The position numbers and the translations under genes are program-made. Below the pieces are notes generated by a model. It was given only the letters and a program-made list of their open reading frames with translations, did no database searches and was not told where the DNA came from. This document shows positions 17,811-26,327 of a DNA stretch of 64,000 bases, one piece after another (position 1 is the first letter of the stretch; every line of letters starts with the position of its first letter). This DNA is from Flavobacterium eburneipallidum. Its GTDB lineage: Bacteria; Bacteroidota; Bacteroidia; Flavobacteriales; Flavobacteriaceae. The stretch is from positions 682,001-746,000 of the forward strand of contig NZ_CP114291.2 in NCBI RefSeq assembly GCF_027111355.2, given 5' to 3'.

Positions 17811-19769
17811 TTAAAACTTCCAAATAGCATATAGCTGCACATAATTGAAATTTTCCTCGAAATTCAGTACATATCTTGCTCCTAAACTTGGACCAATTCT
17901 AGCAGCTCCAAGTGTTAAATCGAACAATAGTCCAGTTTTGAAATTGGTAAAAGTTTTGCTGTTTGAAATGGTATTTTCTTCAGTTTTTAGGATAGGAGAA
18001 TCTGGTTTTTCTGACTCGAAATAGTCTATTTTAGTATGTTCTTCTTGTTTTTCTGAAGCGTTAATATTGGCTTGGATACCCGCTCCAATTCCTATAAAAT
18101 TATTGATATTGTATCTAATCAATAGGGGAATTTCGTTATTGATATTGGAATAATTTAGTGTGGTGGTGGTTCGTGTAGGTTGTCTTACTCCATTTGGAGA
18201 GGTTGTAAAACCCGTAGTTATAGTGGTACCGTTATTGTATTTATGGAGACTATTGATTAATTCGGCTTGCCAATAAAAACGATACGCTTTGAAAGGAGAA
18301 ATTGTTGCTCCGACAAAATAACTTTTAGAATTATCTAAACTCGGATAAAAATTATATCCTGCTTTTGCTCCAATAGAAATGCCTGGCGAGAAACGAGTAG
18401 TGGCATAATTGGTAATAATTGGTTCGTTTTTGTCGAAAATAATAGCGGTCCTACTTTTGGTATTTACTTTGTGAAAGTCTTTGTTGAATTTCATCGAATA
18501 TTTGACAAAGCCTTTAGTACTGTCTTTTTCTTTGACATTTTTTTGTTCGCTTCCTGGTAAATAAATGTTTTTGAAGGTAAAGAAAATCTGTTTTTGCTTG
18601 ATAATAGTGTCCAAACAACTAACAGTTGGCTCCTCTTCTTTTGGACAAATCGGACATTTGGGATACATATCTTCAATTTGAAATGTTTTTTTGTCGAACA
18701 TATCCGGAATATCAGTTTCTAAACGAATCATTCTAGCTGGTCCTTCGCCATTATTTTGAAAACGAGTTTTGAAATTCACTCTTTTGAAACGCACCAATCT
18801 GTAATTCATAAAACTGCCGTTCGACCCCATTTTGTTAGGATCATGTGAAGTCACAATTTCCATTTCAAGATTTTTGACTTTATGGTTTTTAAAACTCCTG
18901 TTTGGCACAAATACACTTCGCATCGTTACGGTAGCACTGGTATCTTTAATCATTTCGGGAGTGGTTTTGTGGGTAAAAAACACGTTACGGGTTTCGCCTG
19001 GATTCGCTCCATAAAACTCCAGAATCGTTACGTTTTTGTATGTTTTATAAGCGTCTAATAAAGTAGCGTCCAAATCTATTTCAGTTGTTGTGTTTTTGCT
19101 TTTTTGAACTTTCACCAAGGCGTTTCCAGAAGCCAAATAAGAATCTGAATTTTCCAAATCATCTACAGTTGCTACGAGATTTTCTTTGACTTCTTTCTCA
19201 CCAGCATAAGTTCGGAAATCGATCAATTCGAAATTGTTGTTCTTGAATTGTTTTTCGTTGTAAAAAAGGTATAATTTTCCATCCGTTACGTAGTTTTCCA
19301 TGTTTTGATAACTCACAATAACTTCCATTTCTTGGTCTGGAATGGGGTCAGCATTTTTTTGGATAACCAATCCATTTTGATCTTCAATAGAAGCAATATC
19401 GGTGTAAATTTCTTCCTCCGCAATTTCGTTTACAGCGACTGATTTTGGTCGTGTTGCTGGTGGTTTTCCGTTGTCGTAATTATTGGTTACCGCCAGTTTA
19501 GTTTTGTAAGTTCCTTTATTTTTATAAACGTGTTTGGGTTCGGCTTCTTTGCTGTAATGACCATCGCCCATTTCCCATAAATAAGAATAAAATGGTTTAG
19601 GCGCACCAGCAATAGGGATTAATGGTGGCGTTTCGGGTTTGAATTTTACGGCATTCCCTTTTTGATTATATGTAATATTAGCTCTTCGGGTTACCGTATC
19701 TTTTACTTTGGTTTGCGAAAATGAAAATAGATAAAAGAGAATAAAGAAAAGCGATAGTAGTTTTTTCAT
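17811..19769 (-). CDS. PKD-domain protein with C-terminal outer-membrane barrel-like region
   Basis: The 652-residue protein starts with a signal peptide (KKLLSLFFILFYLFSFSQ). Residues about 50-110 form a PKD domain (YLWEMGDGHYSKEAEPKHVY ... GTYKTKLAV). The middle contains a CPICPKEEEPTVSC cysteine cluster. The last ~180 residues alternate in the way of a PorT-like outer-membrane beta-barrel (ISIGAKAGYNFYP ... FIGIGAGIQANI) and end in LYAIWKF, with a terminal aromatic residue. Likely located in the outer membrane. It lies downstream of a lipoprotein gene, separated by a terminator. Function not recognised. Confidence 0.65.
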   Translation of the reverse strand: MKKLLSLFFILFYLFSFSQTKVKDTVTRRANITYNQKGNAVKFKPETPPLIPIAGAPKPFYSYLWEMGDGHYSKEAEPKHVYKNKGTYKTKLAVTNNYDNGKPPATRPKSVAVNEIAEEEIYTDIASIEDQNGLVIQKNADPIPDQEMEVIVSYQNMENYVTDGKLYLFYNEKQFKNNNFELIDFRTYAGEKEVKENLVATVDDLENSDSYLASGNALVKVQKSKNTTTEIDLDATLLDAYKTYKNVTILEFYGANPGETRNVFFTHKTTPEMIKDTSATVTMRSVFVPNRSFKNHKVKNLEMEIVTSHDPNKMGSNGSFMNYRLVRFKRVNFKTRFQNNGEGPARMIRLETDIPDMFDKKTFQIEDMYPKCPICPKEEEPTVSCLDTIIKQKQIFFTFKNIYLPGSEQKNVKEKDSTKGFVKYSMKFNKDFHKVNTKSRTAIIFDKNEPIITNYATTRFSPGISIGAKAGYNFYPSLDNSKSYFVGATISPFKAYRFYWQAELINSLHKYNNGTTITTGFTTSPNGVRQPTRTTTTLNYSNINNEIPLLIRYNINNFIGIGAGIQANINASEKQEEHTKIDYFESEKPDSPILKTEENTISNSKTFTNFKTGLLFDLTLGAARIGPSLGARYVLNFEENFNYVQLYAIWKF

Positions 19770-19805
19770 AATCTTTTGGTTTAGTTAAGGTTCTAAAAAT
19801 AGAAA

Positions 19806-19830
19806 AAAGTGGTGAGCAAATCACCACTTT
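19806..19830 (-). terminator. Terminator after the lipoprotein gene
   Basis: AAAGTGGTGA and TCACCACTTT with a 5-base loop. On the minus strand the stem is followed by a T run (TTTTTTCT). It separates the lipoprotein gene from the PKD-protein gene. Confidence 0.85.
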
Positions 19831-19852
19831 ATCTAAAAACTTCTATTCTAGG

Positions 19853-20821
19853 CTATTGTATCGCATTGATGGCAGCAACTAATTGGGCTTCTGTTCCTGT
19901 CGTAGTTTCTGCAAGAGTAAAAGAAAAAATATCGTTTGCAGCCACTGTAACCGCTTTGATTCCGTATCGCCATTGTCCATTATCTTCTGTTACAAAAATA
20001 ACGTGGCAAGCCAGTCCTATTGGAATTTGTCCATAATGTTCACTGAATAATCCAGCCGCTGTGTAAGTATCCATATTTGCTAAAGCATTTTGTCCTTCGC
20101 CATCATAAGATAAATATACGGCACTATTTGTATTGTCATATCCATCGGGAGCATCAACAAGAATAGTGGTTTTAGGTCTAGGATCGCTGTAGAATTTGTC
20201 CACATTCGTCCATCCAAAGTTTCCAAACGTCACATAATAGGTATTTCCTTGTGCGCCAACACCACCTTTTCCTCCAGCAGCGTCTCTTACTTCTTTCCAA
20301 GCCAGATTGTCGTTAGTATCTATTTCTCCTTTCCATAAAGTCATGGCATTATCTATTCCGCCAGTTAAATTAGCAGGAACTTGCAATTGTATAGCACCCG
20401 TTGAGACTAAATTTACTCCGCCTTGTGAAGCTTGGATAAAAAATTCTCCTCCCGATTTGAGTAAACTTTTTTTACCATCTGCCATAATTCCCATAGTAGG
20501 TTTGTTGGTAACCAACATCGTTCCTTTGTCGAAAAGTTCAATGTATTCAATGTCAATTGCTCCATTTACGGGAAGTCCGTTTTTAGTAAGAGCATTTCCG
20601 TTAAGTGTGATAACTACTCCTTTTGCTGAAGTTAATGTGATTGTTCCTGTTCCTGCTGTTGCGGTAAAATTTTGAGTATTTTTCTTTATTCCAGATTGTG
20701 TAATTCCTTTGAATGCAGCTGCTGTTGGCGGAATGGGATCCAAATTGTCATTGTTCGTACAACTTGTAAAGAAGATTGTTGCTAAAGCTAAAAGTCCGAT
20801 GTTTTTAATTTGATTTTTCAT
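19853..20821 (-). CDS. Exported lipoprotein of unknown function
   Basis: The 322-residue protein has a lipoprotein signal (LALATIFFTSC, Cys21) followed by an acidic linker, so it is probably anchored in the outer membrane. The body is beta-rich, with TLTSAKGVVITLNGNAL and GAIDIEYIELFDKGTML early on and a C-terminal half containing FGWTNVDKF. The early part is reminiscent of ZU5/carboxypeptidase-regulatory-like folds, but I do not recognise the family firmly. It lies divergent from the ECF sigma gene and is preceded by an ECF-type promoter motif (20855-20883), so it is a candidate target of that sigma factor. Confidence 0.6.
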   Translation of the reverse strand: MKNQIKNIGLLALATIFFTSCTNNDNLDPIPPTAAAFKGITQSGIKKNTQNFTATAGTGTITLTSAKGVVITLNGNALTKNGLPVNGAIDIEYIELFDKGTMLVTNKPTMGIMADGKKSLLKSGGEFFIQASQGGVNLVSTGAIQLQVPANLTGGIDNAMTLWKGEIDTNDNLAWKEVRDAAGGKGGVGAQGNTYYVTFGNFGWTNVDKFYSDPRPKTTILVDAPDGYDNTNSAVYLSYDGEGQNALANMDTYTAAGLFSEHYGQIPIGLACHVIFVTEDNGQWRYGIKAVTVAANDIFSFTLAETTTGTEAQLVAAINAIQ

Positions 20822-20854
20822 AATTTCTATTATTTAAAATGGTTATTTAATTTA

Positions 20855-20883
20855 ATATCAATTCGGGTTTGATATTGTTACCC
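20855..20883 (-). promoter_or_regulatory. Candidate ECF sigma promoter, copy 1 (lipoprotein)
   Basis: Minus strand GGGTAACAA (20883-20875), 13 bases, TTGATAT (20861-20855), 33 bases before the lipoprotein ATG. The element is repeated with identical spacing at 21010-21038. A GTAAC-type -35 and a 16-17 base spacer to GATAT fit ECF promoters in general. Confidence 0.5.
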
Positions 20884-20900
20884 TTTCTTTTAATTTTTTT

Positions 20901-20966
20901 TTATCGGGTAATTAATACCCAAAGTTTACTGACGAATGAGATTCCTATTTTCTTTAAATTTTCCAT
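20901..20966 (-). CDS. Possible 21-codon small ORF
   Basis: ATG at 20966 to TAA at 20903-20901, beginning MENLKKIG and ending WVLITR. Its only support is position: it follows the second copy of the ECF-type promoter motif (21010-21038) by 43 bases. A 15-base palindrome GGGTAATTAATACCC (20906-20920) overlaps its last codons. It could equally be an untranslated leader or small RNA. Confidence 0.25.
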   Translation of the reverse strand: MENLKKIGISFVSKLWVLITR

Positions 20967-21009
20967 AATCTAAAAGTTTTAAAAGTTTCAATTCTTGATT
21001 TATACTGTT

Positions 21010-21038
21010 ATATCAACTTGGTTTTATATTTGTTACCC
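21010..21038 (-). promoter_or_regulatory. Candidate ECF sigma promoter, copy 2
   Basis: Minus strand GGGTAACAA (21038-21030), 13 bases, TTGATAT (21016-21010). Both blocks are identical to those of copy 1, with equal spacing. It lies 32 bases in front of the divergent sigma gene and overlaps that gene's own -7 box (21025-21032). Confidence 0.5.
21025..21032 (+). promoter_or_regulatory. -7 box TATATTTG of the sigma operon
   Basis: Fits TAnnTTTG, 38 bases before the sigma-factor ATG. It overlaps the -35 block of the minus-strand ECF motif, so the two promoters could compete. Confidence 0.4.
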
Positions 21039-21070
21039 CTTTTTTTAGTATTTTCGAAAAAAGTTTTTTT

Positions 21071-21652
21071 ATGGCTAATACGATTCATCCCGACCAAATC
21101 TATATTGAAGGACTTGCTAATAATGATTCAGCAATAATTCAATCTATTTACAAGAAGTTTGTTCCCAAAGTTGTTTCTTATATCAGGAACAATTCTGGCG
21201 ATGAAGATCAGGCTCAAGATGTGGTTCAGGAAATTATGATTTTGCTTTTCAATCAGGCCAAAGCCAATAAATTGCAACTCACTTGCCCCTTTGATGCTTA
21301 CTTTTTTTTATTGTGTAAAAGAAAATGGTTGAACGAAATAAAAAAATCTTCGAATAAAGGGGTAACAATCAATGAAGATTTGGCATCTAATACTGAATCC
21401 ACAGAACAAATGGTTACAGAAACTGAATTGTTCGACGAAAAACAGCAACTTTTTGACACGATGTTTCAAAAACTAGGCGACAAATGCCAAGAGTTATTGA
21501 AATTGAGTTTCACCATCAAATCGATGGAGGAAGTTGCCGAAAAACTCAACGTGACCTATGGTTATGTTCGAAAGAAAAAATCGTTGTGTGTAGGTCAATT
21601 AACCCAGTGGATTCAGGAAACCAATCGCTTTAACTCTTTAAAAATGAATTAG
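21071..21652 (+). CDS. ECF-type RNA polymerase sigma factor
   Basis: The 193-residue protein has region 2 (IIQSIYKKFVPKVVSYI ... QDVVQEIMILLFNQ, residues ~24-70) and region 4 (ELLKLSFTIKSMEEVAEKL, with helix-turn-helix NVTYGYVRKKKSLC, ~140-180), with no sigma 1 or 3 region. Members direct polymerase to GTAAC/GGAAC-type promoters and are held by membrane anti-sigma factors. The next gene starts 2 bases after its stop. Candidate target promoters lie just upstream on the opposite strand. Confidence 0.9.
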   Translation: MANTIHPDQIYIEGLANNDSAIIQSIYKKFVPKVVSYIRNNSGDEDQAQDVVQEIMILLFNQAKANKLQLTCPFDAYFFLLCKRKWLNEIKKSSNKGVTINEDLASNTESTEQMVTETELFDEKQQLFDTMFQKLGDKCQELLKLSFTIKSMEEVAEKLNVTYGYVRKKKSLCVGQLTQWIQETNRFNSLKMN

Positions 21653-21654
21653 TC

Positions 21655-22377
21655 ATGAATGAGGAACGCTACATAGAATTCGACCAATATTTGGCAAATG
21701 AATTATCTGCCGAAGAAAAAATATCTTTTGAAAAACAATTGTCAGAAGACCCAGAATTGGCTACAGCATTTGAAATTTTCAAGGAATTGCAGCTTCATTT
21801 GGACAATAAATTTGGCAATGCCGGAGAATTAAATGCTTTTAAAAAGAATTTAAAATCCATTTCTAAAGATCATTTCAAGATTAAAAAATCAAAAGTGATT
21901 GATTTAAGAGCTTGGCATTATGCCGTTGCGGCTTCTGTGGCAATCTTGTTCGGATTATTTGTTTTTCAGAATATAAATCCATCTTTTGAAGATTACAATC
22001 ATCCCGAAATGGCAAGTTTTGTTGAAAGAGGCGATGTAAGCGAAAATTTAAAATTGGCACAAGATGCCTTTAACACAAAAGAGTATAAAACCGCCATTCC
22101 ATATTTCGAAAATATTTTAAAAGAGAAAAAATCAGCTGAAATTCAATATTTTTATGCGATTTCACTTTTAGAAGATCATCAATTTAAAAAAGCCGAAAGC
22201 AATTTGACTGCATTACAAACTGGAACTTCTATTTATAAAAACAAAGCCACTTGGTATTTGGCTCTTTCTAAATTAAAACAGAAAAAATACAAAGATTGTA
22301 AAGAAATTCTATTGACCATTCCAGATGATTTTGAAGAGTATGACCAAGTGCAACAATTATTAAATGAATTGGATTAA
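21655..22377 (+). CDS. Single-pass anti-sigma-like protein with C-terminal TPRs
   Basis: The 240-residue protein has an acidic cytoplasmic N-terminal segment (YIEFDQYLANELSAEEKISF) like the helical domain of Bacteroidota anti-sigma factors, one membrane segment (about residues 87-106, HYAVAASVAILFGLFVFQNI) and a C-terminal half with two or three TPR-like helix pairs (LAQDAFNTKEYKTAIPYFENIL; YFYAISLLEDHQFKKAESNL). The topology predicts N-terminus inside and TPRs in the periplasm. It overlaps the CHAT gene by 14 bases. Anti-sigma function is inferred from position and topology. Confidence 0.7.
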   Translation: MNEERYIEFDQYLANELSAEEKISFEKQLSEDPELATAFEIFKELQLHLDNKFGNAGELNAFKKNLKSISKDHFKIKKSKVIDLRAWHYAVAASVAILFGLFVFQNINPSFEDYNHPEMASFVERGDVSENLKLAQDAFNTKEYKTAIPYFENILKEKKSAEIQYFYAISLLEDHQFKKAESNLTALQTGTSIYKNKATWYLALSKLKQKKYKDCKEILLTIPDDFEEYDQVQQLLNELD

Positions 22378-24991
22378 ACCCTTTTTGTGTCTAATACTAT
22401 TCCTAAATCTAACTGTTTTTGGACAAAATTCGCTTGCAACAGAAGATCAGATTTACAATGCGATTGATGCTTATGTTGTGAATCCAACCCTTGAAGGATT
22501 GTCAAATTTGACGCAAACGGAACGTAATTTTTGGAAAAACGCTAAACCGAAAATCAAGAATGAATTCCTAGCCATTGTGGTTTTAAATTGCAACAAAGCC
22601 TATTATGAAAATCAATTTGGCAAGACTCATCAAGCCATTTCAAGTTATGAAAAAGCCTGGAAAATTTATCAAAACTACAAACTTTCTAATTATGATATTA
22701 CCGAATATTGTCTGAAACCATTGGGTAATCTTTACACAATTATTGGGGATTTTGACAATGCCGAAAACACTATCAAACAGTATTATTTTATTGCCAATAC
22801 CGATAGAAATCAATCGCAAAAAATTGCAGCTATTCTCAATTTGTCGAATGTGTATCAAAATACAGGTAGAATAAATGAGGCTATTGATTTACTCGAAAAA
22901 AACATTAGAAAGGAGAAACTGACCCCTACGCAAAAAGGAAATTTGTTGAACAATTTGGGAAACAATTATGTATTAAGTTATAAAAATCCAAGTTTGTCCA
23001 AACCTATTCCAGACATTTTCAAAAAACTAGAAGGCTCTTATTTTGCTGCCATTCAGTTATTGAAATCCGACAAAACTCAAAGTGAAACACTGGCGAATTG
23101 TTACCGCAACTTATCGGCATTAAATATCCAATGGCACAACCATGAATTAGCCAATTCCTATTTTGAAAAAGCAAAAAAATATTTCTTTTTAACTGCTAAT
23201 ATTGTGCCTCGAAAACTAGCCAAATTCAAACTGGAAGAAGCTAATTTATTGTTTCAGCAAGAAAAATATTCAGAAGCTAGCACCATTTTATCATCCGTTT
23301 TCAAGACTTTAATCCCCAATTATTCGAGTTCAAAAAATAGTTTTCCTAATGTCAATTCGCTTTATGCAGAAACCATTTTATTGGACGCAATAGACTTGCA
23401 AGCGGAAATTTTTGTGAATCAAAATCAACCCAAAAAGGCGTTGGAAGGATATGCTCTTTCGTTCCAAATAGAAGAGTTGTTCTCGAACTTATTGGTCTAT
23501 GAAAATTCTAAAATCATCAACCAAATTAGAATTAGAAATCGCACCGAAAAGTGCATTGCTATTTATGATTTGTTGCATCAAAAAGAAGGCAAAATCAGTT
23601 ATTTAGAAAAAGCGTTTCAACTTGCGGAACGAACCAAATCGGGTGTTTTGAAAAACTATCTTTCCACCAAAAAAACTACTTCCAGAGAAGAAAAACTGCA
23701 TTTAGAACAATTGCAAAACTGGAATAACGAAATCCTAAAAGAACAACAAAAAGGTGATTTGGCAAACGTTTCCAAAATAAACGAAGCCAATAAAAAACAA
23801 AACGAATTGATGCTTTCGCTAAAGAAAATCAGGTCGAAAAACCAAGTCGATTCAGCTGAAAATTTAGATATAAAAGTCTTGTATTCTAAACTCGAAAAAG
23901 ACAAAGCCATTATGGTGGAGTATTTTTCGGGCTTTGAAAAAATCTATATTTTTACTTTGGCAAATCAAAGAATAAGGCTGAAATACATTTACATTACAGA
24001 CACTGCTATTCCAGAAATAATTTCATTTTTGGATTATTTTAGTGATACTAATAAAATTACAGATGATATTTCGGGTTATAATCATTATGGTAATTCGCTT
24101 TATAAAATGCTGCAATTGCCAATCAATACCACTTACCAAAACCTCGTCATTGTCCCTGATGGATTATTAAATTTCCTTCCTTTTGAAGCCTTAATTACTA
24201 AAGAATCCAACACGACGAATTTTACCCAAATGCACTATTTGCTGCATGATTTCAGGATAGCCTATAACAATTCGGCTAGCTTTTATTTGAATGGGAAATC
24301 CATTTCAAACGATAAAAAATCGGTACTCGGAATTTTTCCCGTTTTCGAAAAAACGAATTATGAATTGACTTTTTCCAAAAAAGAAATGCAATCGATAAAA
24401 AGCAATTTCGATGGTCAGTTTTTTGACAACAAAAATGCTACTTTCGATAACTTTAAAAAGAATGCAAACCATTATTCGATTTTACATTTATCTACACATG
24501 CCAGTTCGGGAGATACTCAAACGTCAGCAAGTATCAAGTTTTATGACCAAGAAATCTTGTATTCCGAGTTGTATAACCTCAATATCAATCCTGATTTGGT
24601 CGTTTTAAGTGCTTGTGAAACCGGAATTGGAAAACTCTACAAATCCGAAGGAGCGATGAGCGTTGCCAGAGGATTTCAATTTGCTGGAGCTCAAAATTTA
24701 TTGTTTTCTCTTTGGAAAGTAAACGATTTTACTACTTCGGTTTTTATGGATAAGTTTTACAGAAACATTAAAAATGACCAATCTTACTTCGAAGCGAATG
24801 CCAATGCCAAACTCGATTTCCTAAATGACGAATCCATTTCGAATGCTAAAAAATCGCCTTATTATTGGAGTGCTTTTGTTTATTATGGTTCAATTGAAAA
24901 GCCAGAAGCACCAACGAATTATTATTTTTATATTATTGGGTTATTGATTGTAATTGGATTATTTTTGGTCTTCAAATACTTTCGAAAATGA
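22364..24991 (+). CDS. Exported TPR-CHAT (caspase-fold) protease with C-terminal membrane anchor
   Basis: The 875-residue protein has a signal peptide (PFLCLILFLNLTVFG), about 500 residues of TPR-like helical repeats, a charged coiled segment (~440-500), then a CHAT domain. The caspase-type dyad is His712 in ILHLSTHASSGD and Cys751 in VVLSACETGIGK, with the supporting MSVARGFQFAGA and SLWKVND motifs intact. A C-terminal membrane segment (IIGLLIVIGLFLVF) ends in KYFRK, placing the protease in the periplasm. It is encoded in one operon with a sigma factor, an anti-sigma-like protein and an aspartic protease, which suggests proteolytic signalling; that role is inferred. Confidence 0.85.
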   Translation: MNWIKPFLCLILFLNLTVFGQNSLATEDQIYNAIDAYVVNPTLEGLSNLTQTERNFWKNAKPKIKNEFLAIVVLNCNKAYYENQFGKTHQAISSYEKAWKIYQNYKLSNYDITEYCLKPLGNLYTIIGDFDNAENTIKQYYFIANTDRNQSQKIAAILNLSNVYQNTGRINEAIDLLEKNIRKEKLTPTQKGNLLNNLGNNYVLSYKNPSLSKPIPDIFKKLEGSYFAAIQLLKSDKTQSETLANCYRNLSALNIQWHNHELANSYFEKAKKYFFLTANIVPRKLAKFKLEEANLLFQQEKYSEASTILSSVFKTLIPNYSSSKNSFPNVNSLYAETILLDAIDLQAEIFVNQNQPKKALEGYALSFQIEELFSNLLVYENSKIINQIRIRNRTEKCIAIYDLLHQKEGKISYLEKAFQLAERTKSGVLKNYLSTKKTTSREEKLHLEQLQNWNNEILKEQQKGDLANVSKINEANKKQNELMLSLKKIRSKNQVDSAENLDIKVLYSKLEKDKAIMVEYFSGFEKIYIFTLANQRIRLKYIYITDTAIPEIISFLDYFSDTNKITDDISGYNHYGNSLYKMLQLPINTTYQNLVIVPDGLLNFLPFEALITKESNTTNFTQMHYLLHDFRIAYNNSASFYLNGKSISNDKKSVLGIFPVFEKTNYELTFSKKEMQSIKSNFDGQFFDNKNATFDNFKKNANHYSILHLSTHASSGDTQTSASIKFYDQEILYSELYNLNINPDLVVLSACETGIGKLYKSEGAMSVARGFQFAGAQNLLFSLWKVNDFTTSVFMDKFYRNIKNDQSYFEANANAKLDFLNDESISNAKKSPYYWSAFVYYGSIEKPEAPTNYYFYIIGLLIVIGLFLVFKYFRK

Positions 24992-25428
24992 ATTACCTTC
25001 CCTATATTCTTAAAAAAGAAAACTACAAAAAAATAAAATTCAAGATTTCTAAAACCCAACATTTGCTCATCAAAGCGAAGATTAATGGCGTGAAAGGTAA
25101 TTTTATTCTGGATACAGGAGCTTCTAACAGTTGCGTTGGTTTTGAAAGTATCGGATTGTTTCAACTCACAGCTAACGATTCTAAAACCAAAGCTTCGGGT
25201 GCCGGTGCAACGGGGATGTTGACACAAACTTCTGTCGGCAATAAACTGCAATTAGGCGATTGGAAATTCCGTGAATTTGATTTGGTGATTTTTGACTTAT
25301 CTCATGTTAATGAAGCTTTGATTGCTTATAAAGCCAAACCTGTTCACGGCATCATTGGTGCCGATATTCTAATGCAAGGTAAAGGAATTATTGATTATTA
25401 CAATCATTGTTTGTATTTGAGAAAATAG
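24988..25428 (+). CDS. Retropepsin-like aspartic protease
   Basis: The 146-residue protein carries a single aspartic-protease half: ILDTGASNS (Asp42-Thr-Gly) and the partner strand HGIIGADIL near residue 127. A single D[T/S]G motif means an active enzyme would be a homodimer, as in retropepsins. No signal peptide or membrane segment is seen, so it would be cytoplasmic. The start ATG overlaps the CHAT stop (ATGA), so it is translationally coupled and the last gene of the sigma operon. It could cleave the cytoplasmic part of the anti-sigma-like protein; this is speculation. Confidence 0.8.
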   Translation: MNYLPYILKKENYKKIKFKISKTQHLLIKAKINGVKGNFILDTGASNSCVGFESIGLFQLTANDSKTKASGAGATGMLTQTSVGNKLQLGDWKFREFDLVIFDLSHVNEALIAYKAKPVHGIIGADILMQGKGIIDYYNHCLYLRK

Positions 25429-25435
25429 AAATAAT

Positions 25436-26215
25436 TTATTTTCGCTTCGAATTTGACTTTTTTGAATTCGTTCCTAATGCCCATAAAAGTCCGCCTGTAA
25501 TATGTTCCAGATATACAGAATTAGTATAATCTTTACTGTCATGACCTAAAGCGGTATAGAAAACTCTTCCGCCTTCAAATTCATGACACCAAGCCAATGG
25601 TAGATAATCGCCAAAAGTGCGTCCAGGATAGACTTCTTTTTCTTTGTCATTGACCGTTCGCATATCGGCTGCTAAAAGGATATGAATATTCGGATTGAAT
25701 TCATTCATATAATAGCACTCATCTTCTTTTTTCCATGTTTCTCCCAGCATCGAAGTAGCAGGATGATTTTTATCAATGACTTTTATTTCGAAAGACTGAA
25801 AAGCAGGATGTCTTTTGAATCTCCCACCGACCATTGTTGCATACCAAGGCCAAGATTTTTCAGAATCAGATGCACTATGAATGCCTACGAAAGCACCACC
25901 AGAATGAATATAATCTACAAAGGCTTGCTTTTGCTGTTCGGTATCAAAAATAGCATTACAAGTATTCGAAAAAATCAGACAGCTGTACTTGGATAAATTT
26001 TCGGTATTCATTACGGCTGGATCATCGGAAACATCCACAATTAAATTGTTTTCTTCGCCAATTTTCTTCCACGCTTCCACGCTAGAAGCAATGTTTTTGT
26101 GTACATAACCTTTACCATTTTTGGTATAAATTAAAATACGTTTTTTAGCTGATGGATTTGCAAAAACAGCACTGAATCCAAAAAAAACAGTGAGTAATAG
26201 TAGCTTAATTTTCAT
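25436..26215 (-). CDS. Exported ThuA-like domain protein
   Basis: The 259-residue protein has a signal peptide (KLLLLTVFFGFSAVFA) followed by a ThuA fold (class I glutamine-amidotransferase-like): KRILIYTKNGKGYVHKN, SGGAFVGIHSASDSE, WPWYATMVGGRFKRHPA, LPLAWCHEFEGGRVFYTALGH and a C-terminal GGLLWALG. ThuA proteins are linked to sugar (trehalose/disaccharide) metabolism, though the biochemical role in Bacteroidota is unsettled. It converges on the retropepsin gene with a 7-base gap; a terminator separates it from bioB. Confidence 0.85.
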   Translation of the reverse strand: MKIKLLLLTVFFGFSAVFANPSAKKRILIYTKNGKGYVHKNIASSVEAWKKIGEENNLIVDVSDDPAVMNTENLSKYSCLIFSNTCNAIFDTEQQKQAFVDYIHSGGAFVGIHSASDSEKSWPWYATMVGGRFKRHPAFQSFEIKVIDKNHPATSMLGETWKKEDECYYMNEFNPNIHILLAADMRTVNDKEKEVYPGRTFGDYLPLAWCHEFEGGRVFYTALGHDSKDYTNSVYLEHITGGLLWALGTNSKKSNSKRK

Positions 26216-26239
26216 GTTTCTTATTTGTTTTAATTTAAA

Positions 26240-26273
26240 AAAAAGCTTCTAACGGTTGTGTTAGAAGCTTTTT
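26240..26273. terminator. Terminator between bioB and the ThuA gene
   Basis: Perfect 14-base stem AAAAAGCTTCTAAC / GTTAGAAGCTTTTT with a 6-base loop. A/T tracts on both sides allow termination in either direction; it most likely ends bioB. Confidence 0.85.
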
Positions 26274-26327
26274 GGTGAGATTCAATACTCTTTTAAACTT
26301 GTTCTTTTTAAACAGTTTGGCTAGTAT

